Origin: Metridium senile | Taxonomy: Eukaryota > Cnidaria > Anthozoa > Actiniaria > Metridiidae | Assembly (NCBI GenBank): GCA_949775045.1 | Contig: OX459100.1 | Coordinates: forward strand, 10,348,331-10,412,330 | Direction: 5' to 3' | DNA: 64,000 nt | In this document: in pieces, positions 1 through 12,733 of the stretch | Layout: the number at the start of each line of letters is the position of its first letter | Numbering within the stretch: position 1 is the stretch's first letter | Program-made: the position numbers and the translations under genes | The notes under the pieces: model-generated | The model's database searches: none | Told to the model about the DNA's origin: nothing | Seen by the model: only the letters and a program-made list of their open reading frames with translations

Positions 1-835
1 CTTTGTTAAAATGATAGAAACTTAAAAAAATTAATGTTGCTTTTTATACATACTACATGGCAATTAATATACTAGGTTTGCATGGAAACACGTTTTTTAT
101 CCAATTTGATAACACACAACTTACTTTATACTTTTATACATTCATGTATGTTCTTTACAAAAGAGAAATGGCCCACCCCCAACTCAGTGAAATTTAATTC
201 CAACCCACCCCCTGTCATTGAAAAATATAAGCATGGCCCCCCCTATGATTTCTCCCCCCCCCCCCCCCCCCCCACCCCCCCACATAAATAATGACCGGTC
301 CCTTACTTGGACAATAAATGTTCACTGCTGCTCTATCAAAACGCAAATGCCTAAACGTAACCGAAAGTGTTTTTGTCTCGCGGTGCCATTTTGGTCTGAA
401 CTGTTCTTTTTGACAATCCTTTGCGCTCTTCGAAACGAGATCACCTGGTCGCACAGCAGCCAAGCGACTTACAATCATGGGGGTTAGTATATGCATACAA
501 CCCGGGGGAGGGGGGGATCCGTGGGTAAAAATACCCCTAAAAGATACCGAAAGGGCGTGCCTTGGCAAATTGTCACCCCTAAGAGATACCACAAAAAACT
601 GCTTTTAAAACATACATTAAAGATAAAGGCTTTAATATTCTGAGTTTACGCAGGCATACGTATTGCGTTATTATGCGATGGGTTAGTTCCTTTTTCAACA
701 CCCTAAAAGATACCAGACAGTGCTGATTTGCTTAACCTCAAGTCTAAGACCCTAAAAGATACCCCAACCAACCATCACCACGCCCCCCACCCCAACAACC
801 ACCACCACCACTCTCCCCTGTGGTGGGCTGTGGGC
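1..835. repeat. Gene-free left end with C-tract and CCCTAAAAGATACC motif copies
   Basis: No exon is seen here apart from possible POGLUT read-through just to the right. A nearly pure C run lies at about 254-290. Four copies of the motif ccCTAAAAGATACC (two with AAGAGATACC-type changes) lie at 534-548, 576-590, 701-714 and 750-763; another is at 4299-4312. They look like decayed copies of a dispersed repeat. Confidence 0.6.
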
Positions 836-928
836 TCATTCAGGCACAATGAAATTAACAGTTGACTTCAAGTGCGGATCGCCATTTAAAGTGCGCGCAA
901 AATCATGCGGAGTTAGTATGTTACGTAC

Positions 929-3900
929 CTTTGATTCTCGTATACATTCACATTTACTGTCACTATCATCTGGTTGTTTGACATGTTCCATGCCTTCGTG
1001 GATGACGGGCTTTGTTGTCTGTTTTTTGGCATATTCCTGGTATCAAACAACAATCATTAAACACTCACTTCCATTTATGTATTTATTTATTCAATCATTC
1101 ATTTATTCATTCATTCATTATTTACTCGTTCACTAATCCAGTCGTCGGTTAATTCATTCATTCACTCACTCACTCTAAAATCCATTTATTCATTTATTCA
1201 TCACTTACTCATTTACTAATTCGTTGGTTCATTCATTCATTCATTCATTCATTCATTCATTTATTCAGTCAGTCAGTCACTCATTTATTCATTCATTCAC
1301 CACTTACTCATTCACTAATTCGTTTGTTAATTCATTCATTCATTCGCTCATTTGTTTGTCCATTTATTCATTCATTTATTCATTCATTCACTTTGTTTTT
1401 CATTTCTTCTTACCTTCATTTCTTTATATCAGTTAGTGTTTGATAATATAATATTGCATTCTTACCCTAAATAGTACCCAATGATAACAAAAGACATCTC
1501 GAGCTTGAAGGTATTCACGTGCGTACTGCTGTGCTTGGTGGGCGATCTTCTGGGCCTGAGATATATAAAATTATAAAATATTTGATAAAAATTGCGCGCT
1601 CTGATTGGCTGAGAAGCGTTCTCTATAACAGTGCACGGAGCGTCGATTTGTTTGATTTTAACTACTGAATATTTTATAAAAGAAATAGAAAACTCGGCAG
1701 CCGGCAGTGCTCTATGGAGTTAAAGAGCTCTTGGGAATTTAAAGGAGACTTAAGAAGCGTTAAGAAGCACTCCGCTACGCGTCGTGCTTCTCCTAACGCT
1801 TCTCTCGTCTTCTTAAAATTCCCGCGTGCTCTATAACTCCATAGAGCACGCTGCCTCGTTTTCTATTTCTTCAATAGAGATTTAGAAATATGACTTCAAA
1901 AGTAGAACAAACACACACACGATAGCAATCAAAACTACGTTGGTGACAACATTAACAACAGCAAAGGATAACAACGACACCAAAGACAACAACGGTGACA
2001 GAGATATAAACGATAACAACAACGAATCATAATTATCGTCAATCAAAACTACGTTGGTGACAACATTAACAATAGCAAAGGATAACAACGACACCAAAGA
2101 CAACAACGGTGACAAAGATATAAACGATAACAACAACGAATCATAATTATCGTCAATCAAAACTACGTTGGCGACAACATTAACAACAGCAAAGGATAAC
2201 AACGACACCAAAGACAACAACGGTGACAGATATATAAACAATAACAACGAATCATAATTATCGTCATCGCTATGATCATCAGCATCAATATCATCACCAA
2301 CATCATCATTATAAAAACATCATCATCATCATATTCATGATCATGATCAGTCAATATCATCATAATCAACATCATCAACACCATTACCACGATTACCATC
2401 ATCATCATTGATATCATCATCACCATTACCACCATTATCATCATCACGTTCATCATCACTACTACCACGATTACCATCATCAACAATAACAAAAATGGAT
2501 AATATTAATTGCTGACGACAACAGAATCAACAAAAACAGTCGAAATGTGTGTCGTGGATATGTAAAGGCCCGGGCAAATGGATTGGCTTCAACATTTGCT
2601 TCAACATCCGTTCGATTTTGTTGAAGGCAATGTTAAAGCCGTTTTTCACCCCTTCATATTGAATTGATGTTGAAAGAGTTAAAAGACCCGGGCAAGCAGC
2701 TTCAACAAAATCAAACGGATGTTGAATCAAATGTTGAAGCCGTTTGCCCGGGCCTTTAGGTTACTACACTATACCGTCGTCATACCTTATCATCGTTGTT
2801 AATAGCCCAGTTGAGTTGTTCCTCTAGATCGCTGAGATCTCTTTTGAATGGGATATAATGCACCCATGGTTCAAGATCTTTGTAGAAATGTTCATAGTAA
2901 GGACTATCTTGCTTCAAGACTACAGAATCACCAGCAATGAGATATGGGAATCTATAGGCAGCAACTGTACCGTCGATATTAAGCTGATACTTCCACTACA
3001 AACACAGAAGATTGTGCAAAGGTGTATAAGTAGATTGAAAATATTTGTTCGGGCATATATTCGAATTAAGAAAGTGATTACGAGAAGCCATTTTTTAAAC
3101 ATTTTTACTAGTAGATATTTTTTTATATGTACAAGGTTCTCAGAAATTGTTGTGTAAAAAAATGACATAATACTTGGGGTAACGTTATGGACATCCCCTT
3201 GACCCATACTCCTAGTCATTTCACGTAAAGGGAGCCAGAATTAAGCCACTGGGCCCCTCTAATTATACCCTGCGAGGCTCCTTTCTCTCACCTGGAACGA
3301 CGAGAAAAGACATTTATTTTCTCGTCGTTCCAGGAAAGAGAAAGGAACCTCTGCTCCCAGGGTACTCCAATTACGATTGGAACAGACTTTACTTTTACAA
3401 TGTAAGCGAAGGAACGGCTGGAAGGGAATTGGAGAGAAGAAGGGAGTGAAAGAAAGAAAGTTAGTTGCAGGTTTATCGGTTCTGCAGCTTAACTTTGGTT
3501 TCAATAGCATGAAATAACTAGGAATTTTTTTACTTCTTAGAAGCGTCATTTACGGCTGTTAGACGCTATCCCTGACACTACGTCATCGATATCTTTACCA
3601 GCTCCTATCAATAAACTCAGATTTTTTGGACACAGGAAGCCCAAACAACACTTTTGGGGCACATTCAAACCGCTATAAAATGCACAGTATTTTAATCTTC
3701 TGGAAAAATTGTTATTTAGGACCAGTACTTTTAATAGAAATATCAAACAGCCAGGGTTTATATGCGCTTTAACAACAAACCACCACCACCCCCCGCCTCC
3801 CAACCTTTTGTCTAGACATATAATAAATACCTTAAAGAAGTCAAAGAAGGAGATATGTTTCATTTTAGGACCATATTTTTTCTCATCATAAGGGAAAAAG

Positions 3901-4536
3901 AAGAAGTTGGTCAAAGCAACGTCGTAGAGTTCAGGTTTCTTTCTGCCATTAACAACAAGATCGAGACGTTCTTGTCTACTGTCTCTACCTCTCCAGAATG
4001 CTTTTGGTGTTTTATCTGTCCACTTTGGTCCAGTGTTTGATTGTATTGATAGCATATCTAACGATACCCTAGGTATGAAATACACAATGCTTTAGTACTT
4101 GATGTCACTTTGGGCAAACTTATGATATTACAGTCTGGCAGCAACAACAACAAAAATAACAACAAAACAAGAAACATAACCAACAGCAGAAGGAACAGCA
4201 ACAACAACAGCAATGACCCGGGGAGACTTGGGACCTCACAGGCCCTAAACCATACCAGAAGTCCTTTAAACAGGATGTGGCATGGACTATTATTAAACCC
4301 CTAAGAGATACCAGCAGCAACAACATCAACATCAACAATAACAATAACAGCAGCAACAACATCGACAAAAATAAAAGTAGTACAGCCAAATCTGAAGCAG
4401 AAGCAGCAGCATCAGGACATAGGCATGGATCTAACAGCAACTAAAACAACTAAACCATTAATAACAACATGATGATGGCCATGATGATGATGATAATAAT
4501 GATATTGGTGATGATGATGATGATGTTAATGATGAT

Positions 4537-4620
<84 letters not shown>

Positions 4621-7600
4621 GCCATGATGATGATGGTCATAATGACAAGGATAATGGTGATAATCAATGACAGTGAGTTTTTTAATCTTATGGCGATAAA
4701 ATGTCAGATGATGGTGATGGTGATGACAATGATGATAATCATAATTAAAATTTGAAGTAACTTCTACAGCACTCAAATATCTAATCTCTAGATGATTGTA
4801 CAATATCAAAATAAAACATATTTACCTTCCCATGGTTTCAAGTGCTGCTTCTGTTAAATCATAGGTTGGCATGACAACATCAGCAGTGTCTTCAGACCCA
4901 CACCATGACAGTACTGGTAAAGGGTTGCTCAATTGTTTCTCTAGAGGCCAGTCACCAAGATTTGCAAAAAACTCCATGTCTGGAAGCTCAACCTTGGTGT
5001 ATACAAATGACAAAAATAAACCTTATTTTACCATTACCCAGTTTTTAAGAAGCAAGGATGGCACAGTTGGTTAGTGCCCTGCTTTTGGTGCGAGAGGTAG
5101 GAGTTCAATTCCCAGTCACCTCACATCCTTGCTTTGACTTCTCTGAAATCTAGCAATTTTGAATAAGTAAATGCTGTGAATTTAATTGTGAGCCTACCTT
5201 TCTAGACATGGATAATAGTATGTTGTCCATAAACATTGAGAACCCAACATGTTCACCATGAGTCTTTTTATAAACCTAAACAAGTCATACAAAATATTCA
5301 ATAATTATCTTTCTTTAAGTGAAACTATCCCCCAAAAAACTATCCCAAGTTCAATAGGAACTCCTTTGTCCAAGTGGTAGGGGTGGTCGGTACACACAGA
5401 TTAAACAACTGTTAAGGCATTGTTGGTTTCAACCCCCAAAAAGGTACAACAGTGCTATGTTTTTGGCAACTAAGCTCACTTTTAGTAACAAAGCAGAATA
5501 AAATGACGATAGGGGGCTTTCATTTATTAGTGTATGGGGTTGACAACATTGAGGGGGGGTCACTTTATTTTTGGAAGCTATATAGGGGTTGTTACTAATT
5601 TTATGCAGCTTTAGTTATAAACTGGGTAAGTATATGGGGGTTATGATATTTTTTACCAACCAGGAAAGGGGGGCGGGGGGGGGGGGGGGTTGCATAATAT
5701 TTGGAAAGACAACATAAGATTTTGCCGACCTCCGAAAACTATAAGGTAAACAAAAAATAAATATTTGGTTTGCCCATTTAACAATTAGACCCGCAGCCCG
5801 AATGGTCTACGAGCCAATAGCCCACGAGGCCGAGTCTTCGAGGCCAAGTGGGCTATTGACTCGAGGACCATGAGGGCGAGAGGTCTAATTGTTTTAGTAT
5901 AAAACTAGTAGGTCAAACTTTGCCATATTTTGAAAGAAAAATAACATTTCAATCGTTTTATTTTGAAAAAATGACAGATAATCGAAAGTGAAAATACCGA
6001 GCATGCGCTCAATGACATGTGACTGCAAGTGAAAATGTATCCAAAACACATCGAAATTCTCCACAGTTTTAGTCATTTTCTTCATCAAGACTTTTGTTTT
6101 AACGGCTGAAAATAGCATAATTTTACTGCTAAAACTACTATACATATTTGAACAACGGAGGAATAAAGAAAAGTTCAAGAAAAGTTTTTTAATCTGGCTT
6201 TCTCAATCAAACGGAAGAATCGTGTGATGGCGTCAGTAGTGCGCGCTCTTCAAGTCAAAATTCATTCACAAAACATCAAAATTATGTGCTTTTTTGCCAT
6301 TTTCTTGCTGGTATTTGTAATTTACGATTTAAGGAAAAGCATTACATTTAGTACTAAGCTATTACAAGAATTAGAAGAATCAAGAAACGTTTTCAAAGTT
6401 TACAAAACCGGCACTTTTCGCTACTAGTGGTCTATCACTCAATAGACCATTAGTAGAGTAGCCAATCAGAATAAAGGATTTGTGATAGACCACTAGTAGG
6501 TTTATACTAAATAGTATTATCCTCAAACTGAACTTACATTAAGGTAGAGCATTCAGCACTTGTGTGTAAAGAAGGTGGAGGAATGAAGGATTTAAAGAAC
6601 AGGCTATCGAAAGCGAGAACTGCATTGGTGAGATTAAAGAAGATTTGGAGCAGTAAAAAGATCATATATGTAGAACAAAGCTAAGGTTATATAAGTCTCT
6701 GGTAATACCAGTATTATTATATGGATGTGAGACATGGAAAATAAACAAAAGTGACAATAAGGAAATAAATGTATTTCAAAATAAATGTCTAAGAAGGATA
6801 CTAGGAGTCAAATGGCAAGACCATATTAGCACAGAAGAAATACTAGAAAGGGCAAAGATGGAACCGATGAGTAAAGAAGTGAAGAGGTGCCGATGGAAGA
6901 TGATAGGGCACATACTAAGAAAAGACCAGAGCTGCAATGAAGTAACAGCATTTACTTGGGCCCTGGAAGGTGTGAAAGAGGTAGGCCAAAAACAACCTGG
7001 AGAAAGACAGTAGAAAAAGAAAGAGAGGAAGGAGGATGGACTTCATGGGAAGAGGCAAGAACTAATGCAGCAGACCGAGAATGGTGGAAACGATTTAATG
7101 AAGCCTTATGCACCACAGGGTGCAAAGTAGATAGATGATGATGAGATGATGATTCAGCACTTACTTTATATCTAGATCTTGTCATTACCTTATTATTGAC
7201 AACAGAGTACTGACAAAGTGCATTGTGTACACCAAATCTCTCCACTCCTTCTTTAACAAGCCTTTGTAAATTGATCTCTGGAAATCTTTGTAAATCTCTG
7301 TCAATCTGTGAATAATTTGAAGGGCAGTTCATTGCTTTCTCCCAGTCAACAGTGTCTTTCTCTGGGCAGTAACATCCTTCGTGGTACACACCATCTAAAG
7401 GGAAAACAGATAACACAATGAATACATTTCAAAAGTCACTGTCAGAACAAAACTACAGAGAACCCAAGGTCCCTTTTTACAAGTGGTAGGGGTGATTGGT
7501 GTACCTTTTAGGGTTAAAAATATTTCCTGTGCATACCTTTAAGGGTCCTTTTAGGGTTCTGGCTCAAAAATCAGTTACGTAACATGATTCTGTACATGTA

Positions 7601-10600
7601 AGGGTCAATTTTACTCTGATTTAGGGGTTGAAATCAACAAGACCTTAACAGTTGTTTTTATCTGTGCGTACCTTTTAGGGGTCATCTCCAAAACATCTGC
7701 CAATCACCCCTACTTGTTGTCTTGTTTGCCACCCCGAGGGACGCAACCATCCCCAGAAGCAAGGTGGAAACCATGGCACCCTTTCACTGTCCACCACCGA
7801 CACCCGCCACAAACTCAAAGCAATACGCTGGCCAGTTTCCTCAATTTTAACTATTCCTAAATTACATTTAACCACATCTGAACTGTCACCTGCCCAATAA
7901 ATAGTATATTGTGTCTTCCCCTAATCTCCACAGATTGCCTCAATTATAAATGCATTATGTGTAAAATAAACTCACCTTTAAATTCATATGGGGACTGTGC
8001 AACATGCTTATCATTGTAAAGAACTTCAATCTTCATATCTTTGTAGCTTGCAAACAATCGATATCTCACAATAAAAGAACCATCATATCTGTCTAGTAAC
8101 TGCACCCATACTCTAACACGACCCTGACTTTGAGTAAGTCTCACATCAAAGGTGTTTGCTCCTGGGGATTCAGTCAGACTACAAGAAATTGAGGAAATTA
8201 ATAAGTGTGTATCAGATCATAAGGAAGCAACATATTGATGATGATGACACATGATGATGATGATGAAATGTGTATATGGGCAATTCCATGATGATGGACG
8301 TTACATTTGAAGGCTTTTTTTAACTTCAATTTCATATAAAATTGGAATTGCCCATCTATATAATTATTTATATATTTTAGAAGTTAAACCCTGTTTTTCA
8401 CAGGAATTTCACTTCTAATTTACCCAACTGGAATTAGTGGTAGTTTTAGCTGTAATGTCCGTCACGATCCTTTTGGACAAAAAACTGACAAGTCGAAAAT
8501 TATTTCTGAAAACTTTTTTCATGCAAATTGTAGACAAGGTTCTAAGATCGACAGTTGTGTGAAAAAATAAATTGTAAGATAATGCAACTGTGTATGAAAC
8601 ACAAGCTTATTTAGGTATGTGAATGTAATGTCCGTCATGGTGGAATGGCCCATATCCTAGATCCTGTTGTTGAGATAAAAAAAAATACAGGACATGAAAA
8701 TACCCTATTAATTAATGAACAAAAGCATTTAAAAAAAGGGAAAGAACAAAAACTATCTATATATAGCACTAATACATTCATAAGCTAGATCCTGTTGTTA
8801 AGCCAGTAAAAAAATACACGACATGATGAAAGCAATACCTCATGAACAAAGGCATTTCAAAGCAAAGGAAAAAAAAAAAAAAACTATCTAAATATAGAAC
8901 TAATATTCATAAGTTAGATCCTGTTGTTGAGATAAAAAAAATACATGACATAATGATAATGAAACCAATACCTTATTAATTAATGAACAAATTTAAGGCA
9001 TTAGAAGATAAGGGGGGGGGGGACTATCAGTATAGTACACTATAAATATACAAACATACTAAATAAAGGTACTAAATATCAAAAAGTAAAATCCTGTTGT
9101 TCTGATGAAAACAATACACAATATTCTAGAATGAGGCATTTCAAAACAACATTAGAAGCAAAAACTGGATCATGAATGAAATTATCTAAATAGGGAATTA
9201 AAGACGTTAACGGCGCCAATTACTGTGTCACATCAATACGTTAACCAATGTAGTAGGTGTTTAAGGAAATAATAAAGGAAGTGGGAAGTACAGGAAAAAT
9301 AACATTCTGAGCAAAAATAATTGCATAAAGAGTATGTGTTTTTGTTCATATTGTATTGTTTAATAGGCACTGACGAACATAATGTGGGGGTTTATCACGT
9401 TAACATATATACATTAATTAACTTTAGGACTTTTCAATTCCTATTATTTTATAACTTAATGATCATAATAAATAAATATATATTTTAATTAGAAAAAAAC
9501 TTGGGGATCAAAACCTCAAAGATCAAAAACAAGTTCCTAATTAGCACATATTTGGTATTTTGTTATTAATATATTTTGGACAATATTTGGTTGGATTCGA
9601 GTGTATTCATATTTTGATAATTTTTAAGATAATGTTGTTTTAATTTAAAGTTGTTTTGGTAAATATAAAGAATTAAATTAATTTAACTGTAAAACTTTGG
9701 TATCTATAATCTGCATGTGTATTGAACGAAGCTAGCATAGAATACAATTTAAATAGTTTCATGTGCAAAGCAAAGGCGCATACACATTTTTACATCAAAA
9801 TTGATGAAGTCTCCCTTGCAACAGTTGAAACTATGCTAAAATTTATTATATTTAGTACAAAAAATCCATGAGAACACCATAATTTTCAACTCAACTATTA
9901 TAAAAAAAAACTACAATTTTTATCCCAATTTTCCTCTTTTTTGTGTGAATTTAATTTGTATAAAATAAATAAAGAAATAATGGTGAGATTTAAAATTTTG
10001 TTTTTCTGTGTGTTTTGATTTATAATGGAATCAAAATAAAAACACATCATCACTTGATAATGATCATTAGGGTTGCCAAACATATTTTCATGCACCTGAA
10101 GCCTACATATAAACAAATTTATGACCCAAACATTGAATTAATTTTTAGTTTTTTGGTTATATAACATAATAAAATAATTTTAATTAAAAAATACATATTT
10201 CTGTCATTGTATTTCAAATTCTTAAAATTAATTAAGCCCTTTTTTTATATCAACATATTTTCATACCATAAACATACTATCCATATCAATCTTCATAACA
10301 ATAACCTTCTACCTAAATCCATTTATCTAAATTATCAATTTGGCTTGCAAATAGAAATCGAAAAAAGAGAACTTTTGTAAACCAATATTTTATAAGATTA
10401 TTAAATTATTGAGATGCAAAGTATCATATTTGACAAAACACTTAAAATCTACAGTAAAGCTCTCTGATAAGCGGATGCACATAAAATATTCATGGGTGAA
10501 ACATCAGCCATTGCCACTTGGGAATTCGAACAGCTGTTATGCTGTGTGAAGTGTATGTTTTTCGAGACCTCACAAACAGCTGAAATAATCCATCGACTAA

Positions 10601-11197
10601 AAACATGTTCAAAAACATTTATAGGAAGTAAGCACAATAACTTAAAGATAATCTTACATTAAATATCTTTGTGAAAGAAATCAAAGCGATTCTAAGATTA
10701 AATTAAATAATAATAATAATAAAATTTATTTAACTTTATTTCATCACGAGTATAAAGCTGTGATTTATTTTTGAACGAGACCTCAGACGGAATGTTATAA
10801 AACAAAGAAATCGTTGAGTTGAGGTCAAAAAGAGGAATTTCAGTTTGGGAAACTTAACAGCAATTTTGGGAATAATCGCAGTGGTTTCATCGCCGTTAGA
10901 TCAACGACCGGAAGCGAAATCGTTAATCAACATATATCTATATTACTAATTACAAAGGATTCAGCTATAAAAATTTGTTATAAATAAGAAAAAAGTAAAA
11001 AAGATAATAATAAAAACTTACTTGTTTCCTTGCTTGTCAACTGCTTGAATGAAGAAATACCTTGCCGGTAAAACTGCATCTTTCTCCAAGCCAGGACCCC
11101 ATATTAAAGTCTTTTTTCTACTGATACTCACACCACGAACATAGATAAAGCATAAGGCAAGATGTACGACCACTAAAAACGAGTAATTAAGAATCAT
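929..11197 (-). CDS. POGLUT2: Protein O-glucosyltransferase 2/3-like (KDELC family), nine exons, C-terminal end not located
   Basis: ER-lumen enzyme of the KDELC/POGLUT2/3 family, which O-glucosylates EGF repeats of Notch-type proteins. Exons by decreasing coordinate: 11022-11197, 7976-8178, 7189-7394, 5198-5275, 4826-4992, 3831-4068, 2786-2995, 1466-1555 and 929-1036. Phases match at every join and give 492 codons; human paralogues are about 502-507 aa. The start is ATG at 11197, followed by a hydrophobic signal peptide (residues 1-22). Exons 1-2 encode the filamin-like domain ([15 protein letters not shown]). Later exons encode the CAP10/glycosyltransferase domain: [38 protein letters not shown] and [14 protein letters not shown]. 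The last exon seen ([19 protein letters not shown]) matches the family just before its KDEL-type ER-retention signal, then meets a good donor (AAG then GTACGT at 928). No KDEL-like exon was found, so it may lie left of the window; reading through instead gives 30 more codons to a TGA at 836-838. POGLUT2 versus POGLUT3 cannot be decided. Confidence 0.9.
1075..1400. repeat. (TTCA)n microsatellite region
   Basis: Imperfect TTCA/TTTA tetranucleotide tract between POGLUT exons 8 and 9. Its long Ser/His/Phe reading frames are repeat artefacts. Confidence 0.9.
1571..1876 (-). mobile_element. Inverted-repeat element, copy 1 of a two-copy family
   Basis: In POGLUT intron 8. One end has an internal hairpin (GTGCTCTATGGAGTTA with its complement, then TTTTCTATTTCTTC); the other carries TCTGATTGGCTGAGAAGCG. 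The same parts occur in opposite orientation at 54088-54375. Confidence 0.65.
1926..2268. repeat. 114-bp tandem repeat, three copies
   Basis: Units start with AATCAAAACTACGTTGG at 1927, 2041 and 2155. The 114-bp period is a multiple of three, so a minus-strand frame stays open; this is not evidence of a gene. Confidence 0.9.
2270..2490. repeat. ATC/CAT trinucleotide-rich tract
   Basis: Imperfect (ATC)n microsatellite with CAC and AAC interruptions inside POGLUT intron 7. Confidence 0.85.
2564..2756. mobile_element. MITE with AAGGCCCGGGCAAA termini and TA target duplication
   Basis: Inverted ends AAGGCCCGGGCAAA... and ...TTTGCCCGGGCCTT, each followed outward by TA, as in Tc1/mariner-type non-autonomous elements. 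Arms contain GCTTCAACATTTG and its complement. About 30 bp from the POGLUT exon 7 donor. Confidence 0.75.
3268..3361. repeat. Short hairpin repeat
   Basis: CCTGGAACGACGAGAAAA, then an eight-base loop, then its complement, continued outward by imperfect CTTTCTCT pairing. In POGLUT intron 6. Confidence 0.7.
4465..4640. repeat. (ATG)n microsatellite
   Basis: Includes about 28 perfect ATG triplets at 4537-4620. Poly-Met, poly-His and poly-Ile frames here are artefacts. In POGLUT intron 5. Confidence 0.95.
5052..5136 (+). mobile_element. tRNA-derived SINE head
   Basis: GCAAGGATGGCACAGTTGG contains an A-box-like TGGCACAGTTGG; GAGTTCAATTCCC resembles a B box; the ends AAGGATG and CATCCTT pair like an acceptor stem. 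The T-stem pairs poorly and there is no clear anticodon arm, so a SINE or tRNA pseudogene is more likely than a working tRNA. In POGLUT intron 4. Confidence 0.5.
5786..6505. mobile_element. Cluster of two inverted-repeat fragments
   Basis: A hairpin at 5787-5897 has ends ACAATTAGACC and GGTCTAATTGT. Next to it, CTAGTGGTCTATCACTCAATAGACC and GATAGACCACTAG (6424-6498) form a second inverted pair. Short open frames between them match nothing recognised. In POGLUT intron 3. Confidence 0.55.
6560..7155 (+). mobile_element. Truncated RTE-like LINE: reverse transcriptase C-terminus with (GAT)n tail
   Basis: Encodes [46 protein letters not shown] and, after a one-base frameshift near 6965, [16 protein letters not shown] and DREWWKRF. 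These are standard motifs of the C-terminal end of non-LTR retrotransposons of RTE-like type. It ends in GATGATGATGAGATGATGA, the short-repeat tail such elements carry. It is 5'-truncated, lacks the catalytic core, and is inserted antisense within POGLUT intron 3, about 35 bp from the exon 3 donor. A relic, not functional. Confidence 0.8.
7478..7718. mobile_element. MITE-like element with GTGGTAGGGGTGATTGG ends
   Basis: Left end ACAAGTGGTAGGGGTGATTGG minus one base is complemented at the right by CCAATCACCCCTACTTGT. The inside repeats ACCTTTTAGGG. A related fragment lies at 5368-5470. In POGLUT intron 2. Confidence 0.6.
8275..8652. mobile_element. Non-autonomous DNA transposon, 378 bp
   Basis: Terminal inverted repeats of about 30 bp: ATGGGCAATTCCATGATGATG at left (one base shorter in the core) and CATGGTGGAATGGCCCAT at right, both followed inward by AATGT-type sequence (GGACGTTACATT / AATGTAATGTCC). 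No transposase frame. In POGLUT intron 1. Confidence 0.7.
8655..9180. repeat. Tandem repeat of about 125-140 bp, four degenerate copies
   Basis: Each copy starts TAGATCCTGTTGTT and continues with A-tract, ATACA..ACAT and AAGGCATTT. Directly abuts the DNA transposon at 8275-8652. Confidence 0.75.
9181..11010. other. AT-rich stretch of POGLUT intron 1, nothing recognised
   Basis: Very AT-rich, short random frames only, no clear inverted or tandem repeat. Confidence 0.6.
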
Positions 11198-11259
11198 TTT
11201 GGGCTGAAAAATAAGATTAATTTGTAATCAACACTTTATCGTGACATCGACCTAAAGAC

Positions 11260-11345
11260 TGCGCGAAATCGGCTCTACATTCCGAGGTGAAGGACTGGGG
11301 AGAGATGGCGCGGGCGCGCAGCTTTTTCCCGCCAATAATTTATTT
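11260..11345 (-). promoter_or_regulatory. Probable POGLUT promoter with E2F-like and CCAAT motifs
   Basis: A short GC-rich island in otherwise AT-rich DNA, 63-148 bp upstream of the POGLUT start codon. It contains a GCGCGGGCGCGC stretch and TTTCCCGCC (11325-11333), an E2F-like site overlapping a CCAAT box (11332-11336). Motifs are seen; promoter function is inferred from position. Confidence 0.45.
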
Positions 11346-11744
11346 TAGGGGATTCCCGTCGTGTATTTTGATTTAATAGCACATGGAGATAATTAATTGG
11401 TGATGTTTGTATAGCTCTCGTATCATTACGGACTACAAAATATGTGAACTACCTCAAATGCGTTGAAGAACACACTGCTAACATTTCAAATCATATGAAA
11501 AACTTTACCATTTTGTTTGATTTTTGCCCAGGTGCATATGTTTTTTAATAAATTATAATTATTTATAAATAAAACAAACATATTTAATTTTTAATACAAT
11601 TCAGATTACATTACTGTACCTACCTTTTATACACTTAAATTTCAGCAGAATAAAAATGTTAGATCTAACATCTGCTTGAAAATAAACACACATATTCAAA
11701 ATATAAAATAAATGTATGCAATCAAATATATTGTCCATGTTCCA

Positions 11745-12003
11745 GATGTAGTTCTGAGCCCCTCCCAGGGGTTTTAGGGAACAAGCACATTTATTTTTAG
11801 GGAACAAGGGATATTGCCAAATTATTTTCAGGGAACAAGGGAGCAAAATATGATAAAACAATAGTTTTTTGGGATCATGGGAACATAAGGTAAAACATTT
11901 TAGGGAGACAGTTTTACTTATGGGGAACAAGGGAGAAAATGCAAAAAGATCAAAGGATCATGGGAGCATGCACCCCCCCCTCCCCCCTGGGAGGAGTTCA
12001 GTT
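11745..12003. repeat. Dispersed repeat with AGGGAACAAGGGA subrepeats
   Basis: Five to six degenerate copies of AGGGAACAAGGGA, bounded by CCCCTCCCAGGGG and CCCCCTGGGAGGAG, which are roughly complementary. Intergenic, between the POGLUT 5' end and the PIGM 3' end; the rest of 11346-12733 shows no gene. Confidence 0.55.
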
Positions 12004-12447
12004 CTCCCAATGCAACAACTATTAGTATGTCTAGCTGTACCATGAATAATCCATGGCTGTACCAAGTCCTACAATATGAGTTTTTTAACAGCATGACTTG
12101 ATCTAAAACAGTTTGAAAACAATCACATGGAAGTTTTCAGCATCTTCTTGTACCATGCAGACACTGTTAACATGAATATAAATACAATAGATGAAAACAC
12201 AAGATCCCAAGTTAAACAATAGCATGAAGCTAACAAAGAATCCATCAGGTTTCAAGGACAACACGCATTTTACTTGTTTCTTGTTTGAAGTGTCATTTTT
12301 TGTGGGGTGATTTTTAGTACCATTTTTTCAATCAAGATTCAAGCAGCTAGAGTTTTGTTTTATTTGATGTACAGGCAAACAGTGCAAGAGTTTATATTAT
12401 TATAGTTGTAGATATACATCATACATATTTTTTTATATTACTGTAGC

Positions 12448-12564
12448 CTGCGATGCCGGCAGTCTGCGAGGTTGCAAGGAAGAGAGAAGGAAAGGTCTTT
12501 TCCTTTTTCTCTCTTGCTTTTTCTTCTCTCCCTAATCACGCAGACTGCTGGCAACGCAGACTAA
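12448..12564. mobile_element. Short inverted-repeat element with GCAGTCTGCG termini
   Basis: GCAGTCTGCGAGGTTGC at left is mirrored by CACGCAGACTGC at right around a GAGAGAAGGAAAGG / CCTTTTTCTCTC hairpin. Confidence 0.5.
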
Positions 12565-12733
12565 TATTACTGTTGACATGAATAAATTAATACATTTTTT
12601 ATGTATGCCGAATCATTTTTGCAGGGTAAATAAAATATTAATTTTAATTATTATTATGGCTCAACAATCAAAGCAAATTAATGATAATGATATGGAATTT
12701 ATGTAGTACACTTCCAAAGTAAGTTTTACGATC

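Noticed and set aside
4450..4809. Poly-His, poly-Met and poly-Ile frames
   Set aside because: (ATG)n microsatellite read in different frames.
5052..5136. Functional tRNA gene
   Set aside because: A and B boxes and an acceptor-like pairing exist, but T-stem pairing is poor and no clean anticodon arm is visible; SINE relic preferred.
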